Source of the DNA: Methanocella arvoryzae MRE50
GTDB taxonomy: Archaea > Halobacteriota > Methanocellia > Methanocellales > Methanocellaceae
Assembly (NCBI RefSeq): GCF_000063445.1
Contig: NC_009464.1
Coordinates: 1,922,001 to 1,986,000 of the forward strand
Length of the DNA: 64,000 nucleotides
Direction of reading: 5' to 3'
Under the pieces are notes generated by a model. That model did not search any database, was not told the DNA's origin, and saw only the letters and a list, made by a program, of their open reading frames with translations. Each line of letters begins with the position of its first letter. Position 1 is the stretch's first letter. The position numbers and the translations under genes were made by a program. Below, piece by piece: positions 8,051 to 16,230 of the stretch.

Positions 8051-8491
8051 ATTAAGGAGGAATCAAAGGCGAACTATAAAAAAATTCTGATGCTGACCAT
8101 AGCCACAGCTGTGCTTGCGGTGATGGCCAGCGGAAACGCTTTAGCATATTCATATAGTAATGTTGAGTGGTCAGTGTTGACTTCCGATAGTGTTACCTAT
8201 ACTTCGGAAGCTACTGGAAACCCATCGGTATCGGCCGGTGATCAGCTTACCTGGCAAAATACATTAGTAAATGGTAGACCGAACTCGTACTATTATCCAC
8301 GGTTTGAGTGGTCAGGCGATCTGCAGAGTTCAAGTTTCCAGAGTTCTCCCAGCGGATTAAGCTATAATTATGCGTGGTGTCCGGATGGATCTGTTAATGC
8401 AGGCTCTTCATCCGGTACATGGACGGTAACGCATTGGTACTGTGCCGGTCAGGATATGAACTACGGTCAAAACGACAAGCAGTATTGCTAA
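8042..8491 (+). CDS. Secreted Cys-containing protein of unknown function
   Basis: The product has a signal peptide (KKILMLTIATAVLAVMASG, cleavage after NALA) and a mature part rich in Ser, Tyr, Trp, Asn and Gly. Three cysteines lie near the C-terminus (WCPDG, YCAGQ and the very last residue). The start is unresolved: a strong AAGGAGG at 8054-8060 has AAG, not ATG, at the right spacing, TTG at 8042 lies upstream of it, and ATG at 8090 would give a signal peptide lacking its basic segment. It heads a cluster with two ABC-2 permeases, so a secreted peptide, surface protein or bacteriocin-like effector is conceivable, but nothing in the sequence proves a function. Confidence 0.6.
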   Translation: MLNIKEESKANYKKILMLTIATAVLAVMASGNALAYSYSNVEWSVLTSDSVTYTSEATGNPSVSAGDQLTWQNTLVNGRPNSYYYPRFEWSGDLQSSSFQSSPSGLSYNYAWCPDGSVNAGSSSGTWTVTHWYCAGQDMNYGQNDKQYC

Positions 8492-8539
8492 ACAAATTAA
8501 ACATCTATTTATTTTTTATTTAACCCGGGCTGTATTACC

Positions 8540-9331
8540 ATGGACACCACCTTATGTATAGCTAAAAAAGAACTTGCCGATATTTTAAATAGTAAATTAG
8601 TCTTGATCATGCTAATTTTTTATGTTATAGTATTTGTCTTCTCCTTTAACAACAGCGTTTCGTTTAGATCGGAAAATATCGGTAATCTTTTCATGCTATT
8701 TACGTACTCTACGTGTTATTATAGTACCTTGGTTGCCATGTCTCTTGGCTATTCTTCTTTTTTCGCGGAGATGGATGGAAAAGCTATCAATACATTGTTA
8801 ACTAAGCCGTTATACCGGGATACGATTATCAATGGCAAATTGCTTAACGCACTGATACTATCCGTTGGCTTGTTTGCTTTTACTACTGTTCTCTATATAC
8901 TGGCTATCTTAATTTATTATAATGACCCGGTCGAAATCCTGTCCTTATTCTTTAATATACTGCCTTTGATGTTTTTCCTCTCCATTTTATGTATCATATT
9001 TTTCTATTCGCTGACTATGATGGTTTGTATTTTGATTAAAGATCAGGTACTTAGTCTCTTTTCCAGTTGCCTGTTATGGATCATTTTATTTTACCTGATC
9101 AATGATAACTGGTTTGCGGGGTATGTATCTTATTTTTTCCATAGCTCAGAGTTAGAGTATTTAATTTGTAGTTTCTCACCTTCCTGGCTGGTACATTCAG
9201 TGCTTGAACAGCCTGACCTTCTGATGGCTACTACAGTATACGGCAACACCGATTTGATCAAATTATCACTGTATACCTTTATCACAGTGATCATAACCTA
9301 CATTGCATTTATTCGGAGGGATATCAATTGA
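8540..9331 (+). CDS. ABC-2-type transporter permease
   Basis: The 263-residue protein has about six hydrophobic helices. Between helices 2 and 3 it carries the cytoplasmic signature EMDGKAINTLLTKPLYR, which matches the ABC-2 permease pattern of Glu, Gly, Leu-Leu, Lys-Pro and Arg before the next helix. Such permeases work as dimers with an ABC ATPase to export lipids, polysaccharides or peptides. The next gene is a second permease of the same type overlapping by 4 bp (TTGA), which suggests a heterodimer. No ATPase gene is adjacent. Base composition is much richer in A+T than the flanking genes. Confidence 0.85.
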   Translation: MDTTLCIAKKELADILNSKLVLIMLIFYVIVFVFSFNNSVSFRSENIGNLFMLFTYSTCYYSTLVAMSLGYSSFFAEMDGKAINTLLTKPLYRDTIINGKLLNALILSVGLFAFTTVLYILAILIYYNDPVEILSLFFNILPLMFFLSILCIIFFYSLTMMVCILIKDQVLSLFSSCLLWIILFYLINDNWFAGYVSYFFHSSELEYLICSFSPSWLVHSVLEQPDLLMATTVYGNTDLIKLSLYTFITVIITYIAFIRRDIN

Positions 9332-10140
9332 GTGATCAAGCTCGAGTAACGCTCTGTATCGCCAGTTGCGAGTTTTCAAAGTTGTGCATGAGCCCTATAG
9401 TAATCGTTTTTGTGATGCTCATGATCATCCTATCATTAACGAACGCTGCAGGCTGCTCTGTGGTGTTACCAAGGTTCAGTTTCATGAGCCACGACGAGGC
9501 CTTCTTTTTTGTGGGTCTGGGTAATTTTTTATGGAATTTTTCCTCGCTTTTTTCATTTTTATCTGTTTGTATCACGATTGTGTCTTTTTCAGATGAGAAG
9601 AAAGGGGCATTCAGGGTTCTCCTTACAAAACCAGTTTACAGGCGAAATGTTATCGGCGGCAAACTATTCGGAATCCTGTCGTTTTTATTCCTGATGATGG
9701 CCTTTACTGTCAGCATTTTCGTCTCTCTGATAATGGTGGTATACGGAGGGCCAGGCTCACTTTCGGAATTATTTTTGAGATCCGGATCATTTGTCCTGCT
9801 GCTATTTTTAAATTGCAGCTTTAGTGTCGGCCTGTCAACTTTCTTCTGTATCTTACTTGGTAAAGCAGAGGCAATGATGGCCTCCATAGCCTTTATAGCC
9901 CTTGAGTATCTGGCCAGGACACCATGGGTCCCTTCATTCCTCGGAGATCTAGAGATAATTAATCCGGTAAGCCTGTACCTGTCTGCGTTTTCCTGCGGTA
10001 TTAACCAAAATTTGTACTCAACTTCAATTCCTTACTTGTCATGGGCTAGTCATGCACTACCTTACGTCGTTTTAATGGTCGCCGAGGTCGTGGTCATAAC
10101 CTTGATCAACTGCACTATATTTAACAAAGAAGAATTATAA
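9328..10140 (+). CDS. ABC-2-type transporter permease, second subunit
   Basis: The 270-residue, six-helix protein carries the same cytoplasmic signature (EKKGAFRVLLTKPVYRR) as the upstream permease. It starts at TTG 9328, overlapping the previous stop and preceded by GGAGGG at about 8 nt. The pair probably forms a heterodimeric export channel in the cytoplasmic membrane. The energy-supplying ATPase must be encoded elsewhere or lost. The following gene begins 14 nt downstream, so the operon continues. Confidence 0.85.
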   Translation: MSDQARVTLCIASCEFSKLCMSPIVIVFVMLMIILSLTNAAGCSVVLPRFSFMSHDEAFFFVGLGNFLWNFSSLFSFLSVCITIVSFSDEKKGAFRVLLTKPVYRRNVIGGKLFGILSFLFLMMAFTVSIFVSLIMVVYGGPGSLSELFLRSGSFVLLLFLNCSFSVGLSTFFCILLGKAEAMMASIAFIALEYLARTPWVPSFLGDLEIINPVSLYLSAFSCGINQNLYSTSIPYLSWASHALPYVVLMVAEVVVITLINCTIFNKEEL

Positions 10141-10154
10141 ACGGAGAAGAACGC

Positions 10155-10988
10155 ATGAAAACATCTGTAATAGTTCCAGCCGTACTGGTTATATGCATTG
10201 TTATCGTAAGTGCCGCTTATATCATTGGCCAAAAAAAGGCAGAATCAGGCCCAGTTGTTGTCAAATCTAACAGCATCTCTGGCAACGAGACACCTGCCAA
10301 TGTATATAGTATACCCCACGATTCAAACATTGTCCTTCCCAACCACGAAAACAACGGTGATACGGGGACGGTTAATTACCAGTTACAATACGGAAAAAAT
10401 AAATTCATTACGGACGCGAAAGTGAGCATATATACTTCAAATAATAATTCAGATTTAACTCTGCTGGACATCTCTGGCAATCCTCTTTATACAGTAAACG
10501 CGGATAAGAGCAATTATGGCCCTGTTTACCAATTTAATAATGTCCCATACGGAAATTATGTCATAGTCTCAGAAAAAAACGGTAAAACTTATAAAAGTAG
10601 TGGATTAATGCAACCGGCGACAGACGGTGGCGTTCTCGGCACAATGGTTGACGATCCTGATCTCCAGGTACCTGCCTCAGCCAATATCACGGGTGGCGCA
10701 GTATACGGGTGGGTAAGACATATGTTCTACTATGATTACATGCCCGGTGTCAAGGTAACTCTACTTAAACGGGGTAGTACTGAGGAAACAATTTATACCC
10801 TTGCGGACGGGGCTTGCTCAACACTGTCAGAACCGGCTCCGTATTCCGGTTTTTATATATTTGAAGACCTGAAGCCGGGAACATATCTACTACAGACAGA
10901 AAATAATGGCAAGGTACAGAACAGCACGCCATTTAAAATTACCGGTAACGAGGATCAAGGTACTCTACGTACTATTACTTCCTTATAA
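10155..10988 (+). CDS. Membrane-anchored protein with two prealbumin-like (CarboxypepD_reg-type) domains
   Basis: An N-terminal signal anchor (residues 5-25) is followed by a low-complexity linker and two beta-sandwich repeats, about residues 78-165 and 180-270. Each ends in the family-typical pattern of an aromatic and small residues followed by PxGxY: NVPYGNYVIVSEKNGK in the first and DLKPGTYLLQTENNGK in the second. Such domains usually sit on the outer surface and bind partners or stiffen the protein. As the last gene of the ABC-2 operon, it may act as an extracytoplasmic accessory to the exporter (inference). Confidence 0.7.
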   Translation: MKTSVIVPAVLVICIVIVSAAYIIGQKKAESGPVVVKSNSISGNETPANVYSIPHDSNIVLPNHENNGDTGTVNYQLQYGKNKFITDAKVSIYTSNNNSDLTLLDISGNPLYTVNADKSNYGPVYQFNNVPYGNYVIVSEKNGKTYKSSGLMQPATDGGVLGTMVDDPDLQVPASANITGGAVYGWVRHMFYYDYMPGVKVTLLKRGSTEETIYTLADGACSTLSEPAPYSGFYIFEDLKPGTYLLQTENNGKVQNSTPFKITGNEDQGTLRTITSL

Positions 10989-11075
10989 TTTTATTACTTG
11001 CAGGCTAAGTGAGATGATTACTGCGAATACTGGTGGTTGAGTGATTGAACATTATCGAAGATATCTGAAAGATAT

Positions 11076-11115
11076 GTTTAGCAAGCATTGGCCCGCAAAG
11101 ACTGGCCTGCTAAAC
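11076..11115 (+). ncRNA. Structured element, copy 2 (no gene directly downstream)
   Basis: GTTTAGCA (11076-11083) and TGCTAAAC (11108-11115) pair perfectly. Inside, GGCC pairs with GGCC around the conserved CGCAAAGACT loop. The 19-nt core is identical to copy 1 at 8017-8035. A second hairpin (TTATCAT/ATGATAA, 11142-11160) follows and could end a short transcript. No gene follows on this strand, so this may be a stand-alone RNA or the relic of a duplicated leader. Confidence 0.45.
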
Positions 11116-11220
11116 ATAAAGGATCTGATACGAGCTTTATATTATCATCGTATATGATAAAGCTTACTATCGCCTGGCTCTGATAATCTGCTGATCCGGG
11201 ATAATATTAAAATTAGAGCA

Positions 11221-11247
11221 GCCCTTTCCGGGTGAGTCTGAAAGGGC
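11221..11247 (-). terminator. Hairpin downstream of the four-helix membrane protein gene
   Basis: GCCCTTTC and GAAAGGGC form an 8-bp stem with an 11-nt loop just beyond the stop codon at 11260 on the minus strand. A terminator or 3'-end stabiliser is inferred from position. Confidence 0.45.
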
Positions 11248-11259
11248 CTTTCGCTCTCT

Positions 11260-11757
11260 TTATATCTCTTTTTCCTTGGTCTCGGTCTTCACCGTCGTAG
11301 TTGTAGTGGCTCCGTTGAGCAGATCCTTTATCTTGTCCATCGCCTTCAGCAGGACCAGGAAGCCACCGAGGGCGCCCAGCGCGATGGCGATGATGTCGAG
11401 GGCCTGGAGGAACAGAGTCACGTACTGTGCCGGGATCCGGCCGTATACCGACGGGTACATTCCGCCCCACAGCATGCCGCTGGCTGCCTTGTCCAGCAAC
11501 CACAGTAGCACAACGCCGATGATGATCAGCACGAAGGTCGCCGACAGATTGCGGGCGCTGTTCATGTTGATCTTGTCGATGCCGAGCAGCAGCAGGAAAA
11601 TGGCCGCGGCCAGGAAGTAGACCTTGTTGATCAGCAGGAAGTACAGCGCCTCGTGGGGTATGATGTACTTCGCCACCTCTCCCGCGATTACGAGCACTAC
11701 TGCTCCGATAGCCACCATGGCAACGAGTGCCAGGAGCTTACGCATTTTTTCATCCAT
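11260..11757 (-). CDS. Small integral membrane protein, unknown function
   Basis: The 165-residue product has four predicted membrane helices and a Thr- and Lys-rich polar C-terminus. An upstream ATG at 11811 lies on top of a TATA box (11809-11820), so it would precede the transcription start. The ATG at 11757 is the better start, and GAGGAGG lies about 14 nt upstream of it. No family was recognised. It stands alone between the accessory island and the roadblock gene. Confidence 0.65.
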   Translation of the reverse strand: MDEKMRKLLALVAMVAIGAVVLVIAGEVAKYIIPHEALYFLLINKVYFLAAAIFLLLLGIDKINMNSARNLSATFVLIIIGVVLLWLLDKAASGMLWGGMYPSVYGRIPAQYVTLFLQALDIIAIALGALGGFLVLLKAMDKIKDLLNGATTTTTVKTETKEKEI

Positions 11758-11808
11758 GTCCAGAATCTCAACCTCCTCTGGATATTGATGCTTGATCGTA
11801 TGAACGAC

Positions 11809-11820
11809 CATATATATAAC
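11809..11820 (-). promoter_or_regulatory. TATA box of the membrane protein gene
   Basis: The minus strand reads TTATATATATGG. It lies about 55 bp upstream of the preferred start at 11757 and rules out the longer reading frame that would begin inside the TATA box itself. Confidence 0.55.
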
Positions 11821-12054
11821 CGTTTTAGTGGTTTATGAAAATTTTACGACAAATTAATGAAAAATTGCTTAAATTTGCAACTATTGCGTGAAATAATTGA
11901 AAATCGTCCGTATACAGGCGATAGCGGCGCTGTTACATGTCTTCGTGGCAGTCGATAATCTCCGGCCCGGGAAACCCTCTGCACTCCGGCTCACCATTAA
12001 TTATTTCCATATGCCGGGGAATTACTATCCTGATCAACAGATGGGGTTTTGCTG

Positions 12055-12447
12055 ATGATGGAAGGCACGATGGAGGACAGGAGTGGCAAGCTTGGCTCAG
12101 TCCTGCGCAAGCTCAACGAGTCCGGCATCGAGGCTTCCGCTGTGGTGAGCAGGGACGGCTTCATCCTGCACTCCGAAATGCAGGCAGGGGAAGAGGAGAA
12201 GGCAACCTTCGCTGCCATGGCGGCTGCAGTACTGGGCGCTGCCGAGACTGTCACATCCGAGCTGAAGCAAGGCGTGCCCCGCAGGGTGATCATCGAATCC
12301 GGGGACCACAGGCTCATCGAAGTAGGCGCCGGGCCCATGGCTCTGCTGGTCGCCATGGTCGGGCCCAAAACGACGCTGGCAGAGGCCCTGAAAGCGATCG
12401 ATAAAGCAGCGCTGGAAGTCCGGGCTATCGCGAAGCCCGGGAGATAA
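12055..12447 (+). CDS. Roadblock/LC7-domain protein
   Basis: The 130-residue protein is a single roadblock domain: an N-terminal helix with LRKLNESGIEASAVVS, the strand turn SRDGFILHSE, the central helix with AAMAAAVLGAAETV, and the final strand pattern GAGPMALLVAMVGP. Prokaryotic roadblock proteins dimerise and usually regulate Ras-like or MglA-like GTPases. A translation-factor-like GTPase follows 115 bp downstream on the same strand. ATG 12055 has GGGGT about 7 nt upstream; ATG 12058 and 12070 are possible alternatives. Confidence 0.85.
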   Translation: MMEGTMEDRSGKLGSVLRKLNESGIEASAVVSRDGFILHSEMQAGEEEKATFAAMAAAVLGAAETVTSELKQGVPRRVIIESGDHRLIEVGAGPMALLVAMVGPKTTLAEALKAIDKAALEVRAIAKPGR

Positions 12448-12506
12448 TCGCCGGCGAACAGGCATCCTCGATATCTGTCGCCTTCGCGCAGCTTTGATAA
12501 TTCAGA

Positions 12507-12520
12507 GTAACATATTTAAC
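12507..12520 (+). promoter_or_regulatory. TATA box of the EF-Tu-like GTPase gene
   Basis: AGTAACATATTTAAC-like sequence lies about 50 bp before the ATG at 12563, placing transcription initiation near 12540. It also excludes a longer upstream reading frame starting near 12494. Confidence 0.45.
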
Positions 12521-12562
12521 TATTATTCGCATCTTACTACCCAAGCAAGCAGAGTGATTTTT

Positions 12563-13600
12563 ATGGTAAACGCAGCACTGATCGGCGGAGAGCAGTCGGG
12601 CAAGACCACGCTGGCCGCCAAGCTGGGCAAGAAGGGCACCGAGTCCGACATCGTGCTCTACAACTTCGTGAAGGGAGACAACATCCTCGCAGTCATCGAT
12701 CCGGTGGGCTACCCGAAGTCCCCGAAGCCGCTGGTGAACGCGGCCAACATGTCCGACGTCATCGTCTTCTGCATCGACGCCAAAGGCCTGGACGCAAGAG
12801 CCGGCGAGTGCATCATCATGCTGGACCTGCTCAAGCCGAAGCACGGCCTGATCACGATCACCAAGTCCGACACTTCCAACCCCTATGCCATAGACGAGCT
12901 GAAGAACAAGATCAGGCTGATGACGAAGGGCACTGTCCTGGAGTCGTGGGAAGTCCTGCCCACCTCGACCAAGACCTTCGAGAACATCGACAGGCTGAAG
13001 GACATTCTGTTCGACCTGGACAACAAGCTGAAGGAAGAGAACAAGGCGCTCAACGATAAGCCAGCCCGCGTGGCCATCGATCATCATTTTAACGTCACCG
13101 GCGTCGGCACCGTCATCCTCGGATACGTCAGGCAGGGCACCATCCACGTGAAAGAGAAGATCAAGGTCTGGCCCATCCAGCAGGAAGCCGAAATCCGCTC
13201 GATCCAGATGAACGACGTGGACGTCAAGGAAGCCCCGACAGGCTCGAGAGTCGGACTTGCGCTCAAGAACGTGCAGAGCAAGGACCTCGACAGAGGCCAC
13301 ATCCTCTCGGTAAAAGAAGAGGTCGGCGACGAATTAGCCCTAAACTGCGTAACGGCTAAGTTCAAGGGCGAGTTCAAGCCCGGGGACAAAGTCCACGTTT
13401 ATGCGGGATTGCAGTCCACCCCGGGCAACATCGTCAAGATCCTGGAGAACGGCAAGGAAGTCGAGTCCACCAAATCCGCGGGCAAGTACGTCGTCCACCT
13501 CAAGACCGACAAGGAAGTCGCTTATACGACGGGCGACCTGTTCCTGATCTCGAGATTAGAGGATCCGAAGCAGCGGTTCCTCGCAAGCGGAACCGTATAA
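12563..13600 (+). CDS. EF-Tu/SelB-like translational GTPase, archaeal family
   Basis: The 345-residue protein starts with the P-loop GGEQSGKTT. G3 appears as DPVGYP and G4 as TKSD, followed by domains 2 and 3 of the EF-Tu fold (VTGVGTVILGYVRQG and the C-terminal beta-barrel). It is shorter than EF-1A and lacks a canonical NKxD. This fits the archaeal SelB-related paralogues described in methanogens, not the elongation factor itself. The exact substrate is unknown. GAGTGA lies 5 nt before the ATG. Confidence 0.8.
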   Translation: MVNAALIGGEQSGKTTLAAKLGKKGTESDIVLYNFVKGDNILAVIDPVGYPKSPKPLVNAANMSDVIVFCIDAKGLDARAGECIIMLDLLKPKHGLITITKSDTSNPYAIDELKNKIRLMTKGTVLESWEVLPTSTKTFENIDRLKDILFDLDNKLKEENKALNDKPARVAIDHHFNVTGVGTVILGYVRQGTIHVKEKIKVWPIQQEAEIRSIQMNDVDVKEAPTGSRVGLALKNVQSKDLDRGHILSVKEEVGDELALNCVTAKFKGEFKPGDKVHVYAGLQSTPGNIVKILENGKEVESTKSAGKYVVHLKTDKEVAYTTGDLFLISRLEDPKQRFLASGTV

Positions 13601-13605
13601 AAAGT

Positions 13606-14060
13606 GCCGCCAGTGCTCACCACCACGGCACAGCACTTCTTTTTTCTGCAACGGCAAACTTTTGAACCACCGCGGCATGGCTCCTTATCCTGACAACGTG
13701 AGAGTAGGTTTTTAACCACGGCGGCACAACGACACGGCCAAGAGCATTATTTTTATTGATCCACGGTGGCACGGCGGTCTGATGACATGGAGACAATCCT
13801 TCAATTGTTATTATATGTGAAAACTAGGAATCACTATTGAAAGTAGTTTACCGGTCATGTGATCATAATGATATGCTGAAACACCTGGCCAGCAAATAGT
13901 AATTGGTTAATGCACCGTCTCCGTGCCGCCGTGGACTAAAAAAGGAGTGACCTGTGTGTGGGGTTGGATTGCCGCTGTGTCGTTGTGCCGCCGTGGTTAT
14001 AGTTACCATCTGGTTGCTTAGGGTTGGATTGTCGCCGTGTCGCTGTGCCGCCGTGGTTGA
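13606..14060. repeat. Degenerate CCGCCGTGG repeats in inverted orientation (family F)
   Basis: This 478-bp gap holds no gene. It contains two direct 38-bp copies (13961-13998 and 14021-14058, a few mismatches) ending in GTGCCGCCGTGGTT, and further shorter versions. Inverted copies of the same motif lie at 13714-13738, 13757-13777 and near 13612. An AT-rich centre separates the two orientations, so the region can fold into a large imperfect palindrome. Confidence 0.8.
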
Positions 14061-14078
14061 AAAGAGCCGTCGTGGTCT

Positions 14079-14753
14079 TTACTCGAACTGGAACAGCCGG
14101 GCCTGCAGGCAATCCGCGATAACTGCGTTAGAAGTCTTCCAGGACTTCCTCGCGCAGTCGGGCAGGCACTTGTGTTTCATGTAATAGTTCTTGAGAAAAG
14201 ATATTGTGACCGGGTCTGCGGGGTAGCCGCTGCCCACGTCTTCGCCCATCTTTTCCGAGATCTCCCTGATTAGGGAATCCCGATGTACCTTGGCGATGAT
14301 TGAAGCGGCGGACACTATGGGGTACTTGCTGTCGGCCTCGTGGGCGGATACAATTTCAAGCTCGAAGTCGAGGCATTTCTTGATGTTTATGCCAAATCTC
14401 TCGGCGTTCACGTCGCACGCATCTAAATACGCAATGGTCGGCTTTGCGGAGCGGATGAGGCCGGCGAAGCAGTTGACTTCCAGCCGGTTCAGGTTGTCCT
14501 CGGATTCGAAACGGGCGTCGATCTCCTGGGGCGGGAGAACGGAGAGTTCGTACTTGTACTTATTCTTGAGGGCGGCGGCGAACTCTTCCCTCTTTTTGGC
14601 GCTGAGCTTCTTGGAGTCCTTGAGGCCCATGGCCTCGATGGCCGGCAAATCCTTTTCCTCCACAATTATGCCACAGACGACCAGCGGGCCTATGACAGGG
14701 CCCCGGCCTGCCTCGTCGATGCCCATAATGGTCGAGGTGCGCTTTTTGGCCAT
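14079..14753 (-). CDS. rnhB: Ribonuclease HII
   Basis: RNase HII removes ribonucleotides from DNA and RNA primers from Okazaki fragments. The 224-residue protein carries the catalytic motif GIDEAGRGPVIGPL at its N-terminus, YLDACDVN in the middle and AHEADSKYPIVSAAS later, supplying the acidic metal ligands. The ATG at 14753 lies 5 nt after the stop of the upstream glycosylase gene, with GAGGAG in the right place. The two form a DNA-repair operon. Confidence 0.96.
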   Translation of the reverse strand: MAKKRTSTIMGIDEAGRGPVIGPLVVCGIIVEEKDLPAIEAMGLKDSKKLSAKKREEFAAALKNKYKYELSVLPPQEIDARFESEDNLNRLEVNCFAGLIRSAKPTIAYLDACDVNAERFGINIKKCLDFELEIVSAHEADSKYPIVSAASIIAKVHRDSLIREISEKMGEDVGSGYPADPVTISFLKNYYMKHKCLPDCARKSWKTSNAVIADCLQARLFQFE

Positions 14754-14758
14754 AGGAG

Positions 14759-15682
14759 TCACTCCTCGATTAATCCCAGTCCCTTTTCTTTCCTGATGCC
14801 CCTCTTCGGGCAGATGTCCTCCACCGGGCACTCGTGGTGCAGCGGCAGCACAGCCTTGCAGAAGTCCCGGCCGAGGTTGATGATGAGCAGGTGGGCCATG
14901 CCAGGAATGCGGTGTTTGCGCTCGAGGTCTTCCTTCACCCTGCGCTTGGCTGCTTCGCTGTCGCCGGTGGCCAGGCTCAGGCCGGTACGCTCTGAGACCC
15001 GGCAGATGTGAGTGTCCACCGCCACGACGCTATGGCCCAGAGCGAATAAAAGCACACAGTCGGCGGTCTTGGGGCCTACCCCATAAAGGCTCATCAGTGC
15101 TTCCCGGGCCTCCTGCGTCGGGGCGGTGCGCATCCACTCGAGGCTGCCTCCCCACCGGTCAATGATCTCCTGCGAACACCTGATTATAAAATCCGCCTTG
15201 TAAGGCCCCGAAGTCCGGATCAGCTCCTCAAGCTCCTTTTTATCTGCCGACGCCATCTTATACACGTCGATGCCCTTGTAGTGGTGCTGCAGGCGGTGGA
15301 ACGTCTTCCTGGCGCTGTCCGCGGTCTTGTTCTGGGTGAGAATGGTGATTATGAGAGAAATGTAGGGGTCGTGCAGCTTGAGGGCCCAGCAGTTCTTATA
15401 GTACTCTTTCAGCCGCAGCAGCAACTCATTTTCCCCGTGGTAGACCTGGTCGAGGGGGTAGTCGAACTCGGACAGGACCCTCTCCCGGTACTTCTCCGGC
15501 CTGACGATCAGCGAGCCGTCCTGCGTCTGCTCCAGGTACACGTCCTCGTCGGTATCGGGGTAGTACTTGAGGTATCCGTCTCCAAACGGCATCCACTCCA
15601 GCGCGGTGATCTGGATGTCCATGGTCGAGCGCAGGTCGACCGACCCTGTGTCGGAGTACATCACAGGCACGTCACCACTCAT
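14759..15682 (-). CDS. Endonuclease III-like HhH-GPD DNA glycosylase
   Basis: The 307-residue protein has an extra N-terminal domain of about 90 residues, then the HhH-GPD fold. The helix-hairpin-helix LYGVGPKTADCVL carries the catalytic Lys, and VDTHICRVSERTGL carries the catalytic Asp, so it should be a bifunctional base-excision glycosylase/lyase. The C-terminal cluster motif reads C-x6-H-x2-C-x5-C instead of C-x6-C-x2-C-x5-C: the second cysteine is replaced by histidine. Whether a [4Fe-4S] cluster still forms is open. It is followed by rnhB. Confidence 0.9.
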   Translation of the reverse strand: MSGDVPVMYSDTGSVDLRSTMDIQITALEWMPFGDGYLKYYPDTDEDVYLEQTQDGSLIVRPEKYRERVLSEFDYPLDQVYHGENELLLRLKEYYKNCWALKLHDPYISLIITILTQNKTADSARKTFHRLQHHYKGIDVYKMASADKKELEELIRTSGPYKADFIIRCSQEIIDRWGGSLEWMRTAPTQEAREALMSLYGVGPKTADCVLLFALGHSVVAVDTHICRVSERTGLSLATGDSEAAKRRVKEDLERKHRIPGMAHLLIINLGRDFCKAVLPLHHECPVEDICPKRGIRKEKGLGLIEE

Positions 15683-15778
15683 TTTATATTTACTTTTCTT
15701 CTGTCCCGGTTAGAATTGGTTAAAAACAATCGAATGCTGAGTTGTACCTTACTTGATTGCATAGGTTTTTCCAAGATA

Positions 15779-15843
15779 GCAATACGAACGCTGCGCTGTG
15801 CTAAACCACACAGATGCCACAGATTACAATTGATTCCACAGAT
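15779..15843 (-). repeat. Left inverted repeat of the GxxExxY element (family E)
   Basis: These 65 bp are the reverse complement of 16712-16776 with only four mismatches. The sequence contains the degenerate motif ATCTGTGG twice. It lies in the 548-bp gap between the glycosylase and the GxxExxY gene, which holds no other recognisable gene. Confidence 0.85.
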
Positions 15844-15971
15844 AACTATACTATATGGGAATACTGTGAGAATCCACAGATACTGACATGATATCACGGA
15901 AAGAAAATACATGGAATTCTAATTAATCAGTAATCTATCAGGCAGAGAGATATCGTCTGATTTATTTCGTT

Positions 15972-16040
15972 ATCTGTGGAATCGGTTTCAATCTGTGGAA
16001 TCCGTGTGGTTTTACACAGCGCAACGTTCGTCTTGCTGTC
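15972..16040 (+). repeat. Internal diverged repeat copy (family E)
   Basis: This copy has the orientation of the right-hand repeat, shares the ATCTGTGGAATC motifs and ends in the common GCAACGTTCGTCTTGCTGTC-type sequence. With the left repeat it can form a stem around a loop of about 130 bp. Confidence 0.7.
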
Positions 16041-16230
16041 ACATCACACGGAAACAAAAAACGCAAAGCCCAGTACCCGTCTTGTTGTAGCGTCATCAGA
16101 GTTAGTTGAAAGAGGCGGCTCTAGTTTTCCAGTGCATAGGTTATTTTTAAAGATGTGTGAGTAGTTAACGCATATCTTATTTTCAATTATTAGAAAAATA
16201 GTTATAAGTTAAGTGATTTAAAGAGGGCAT

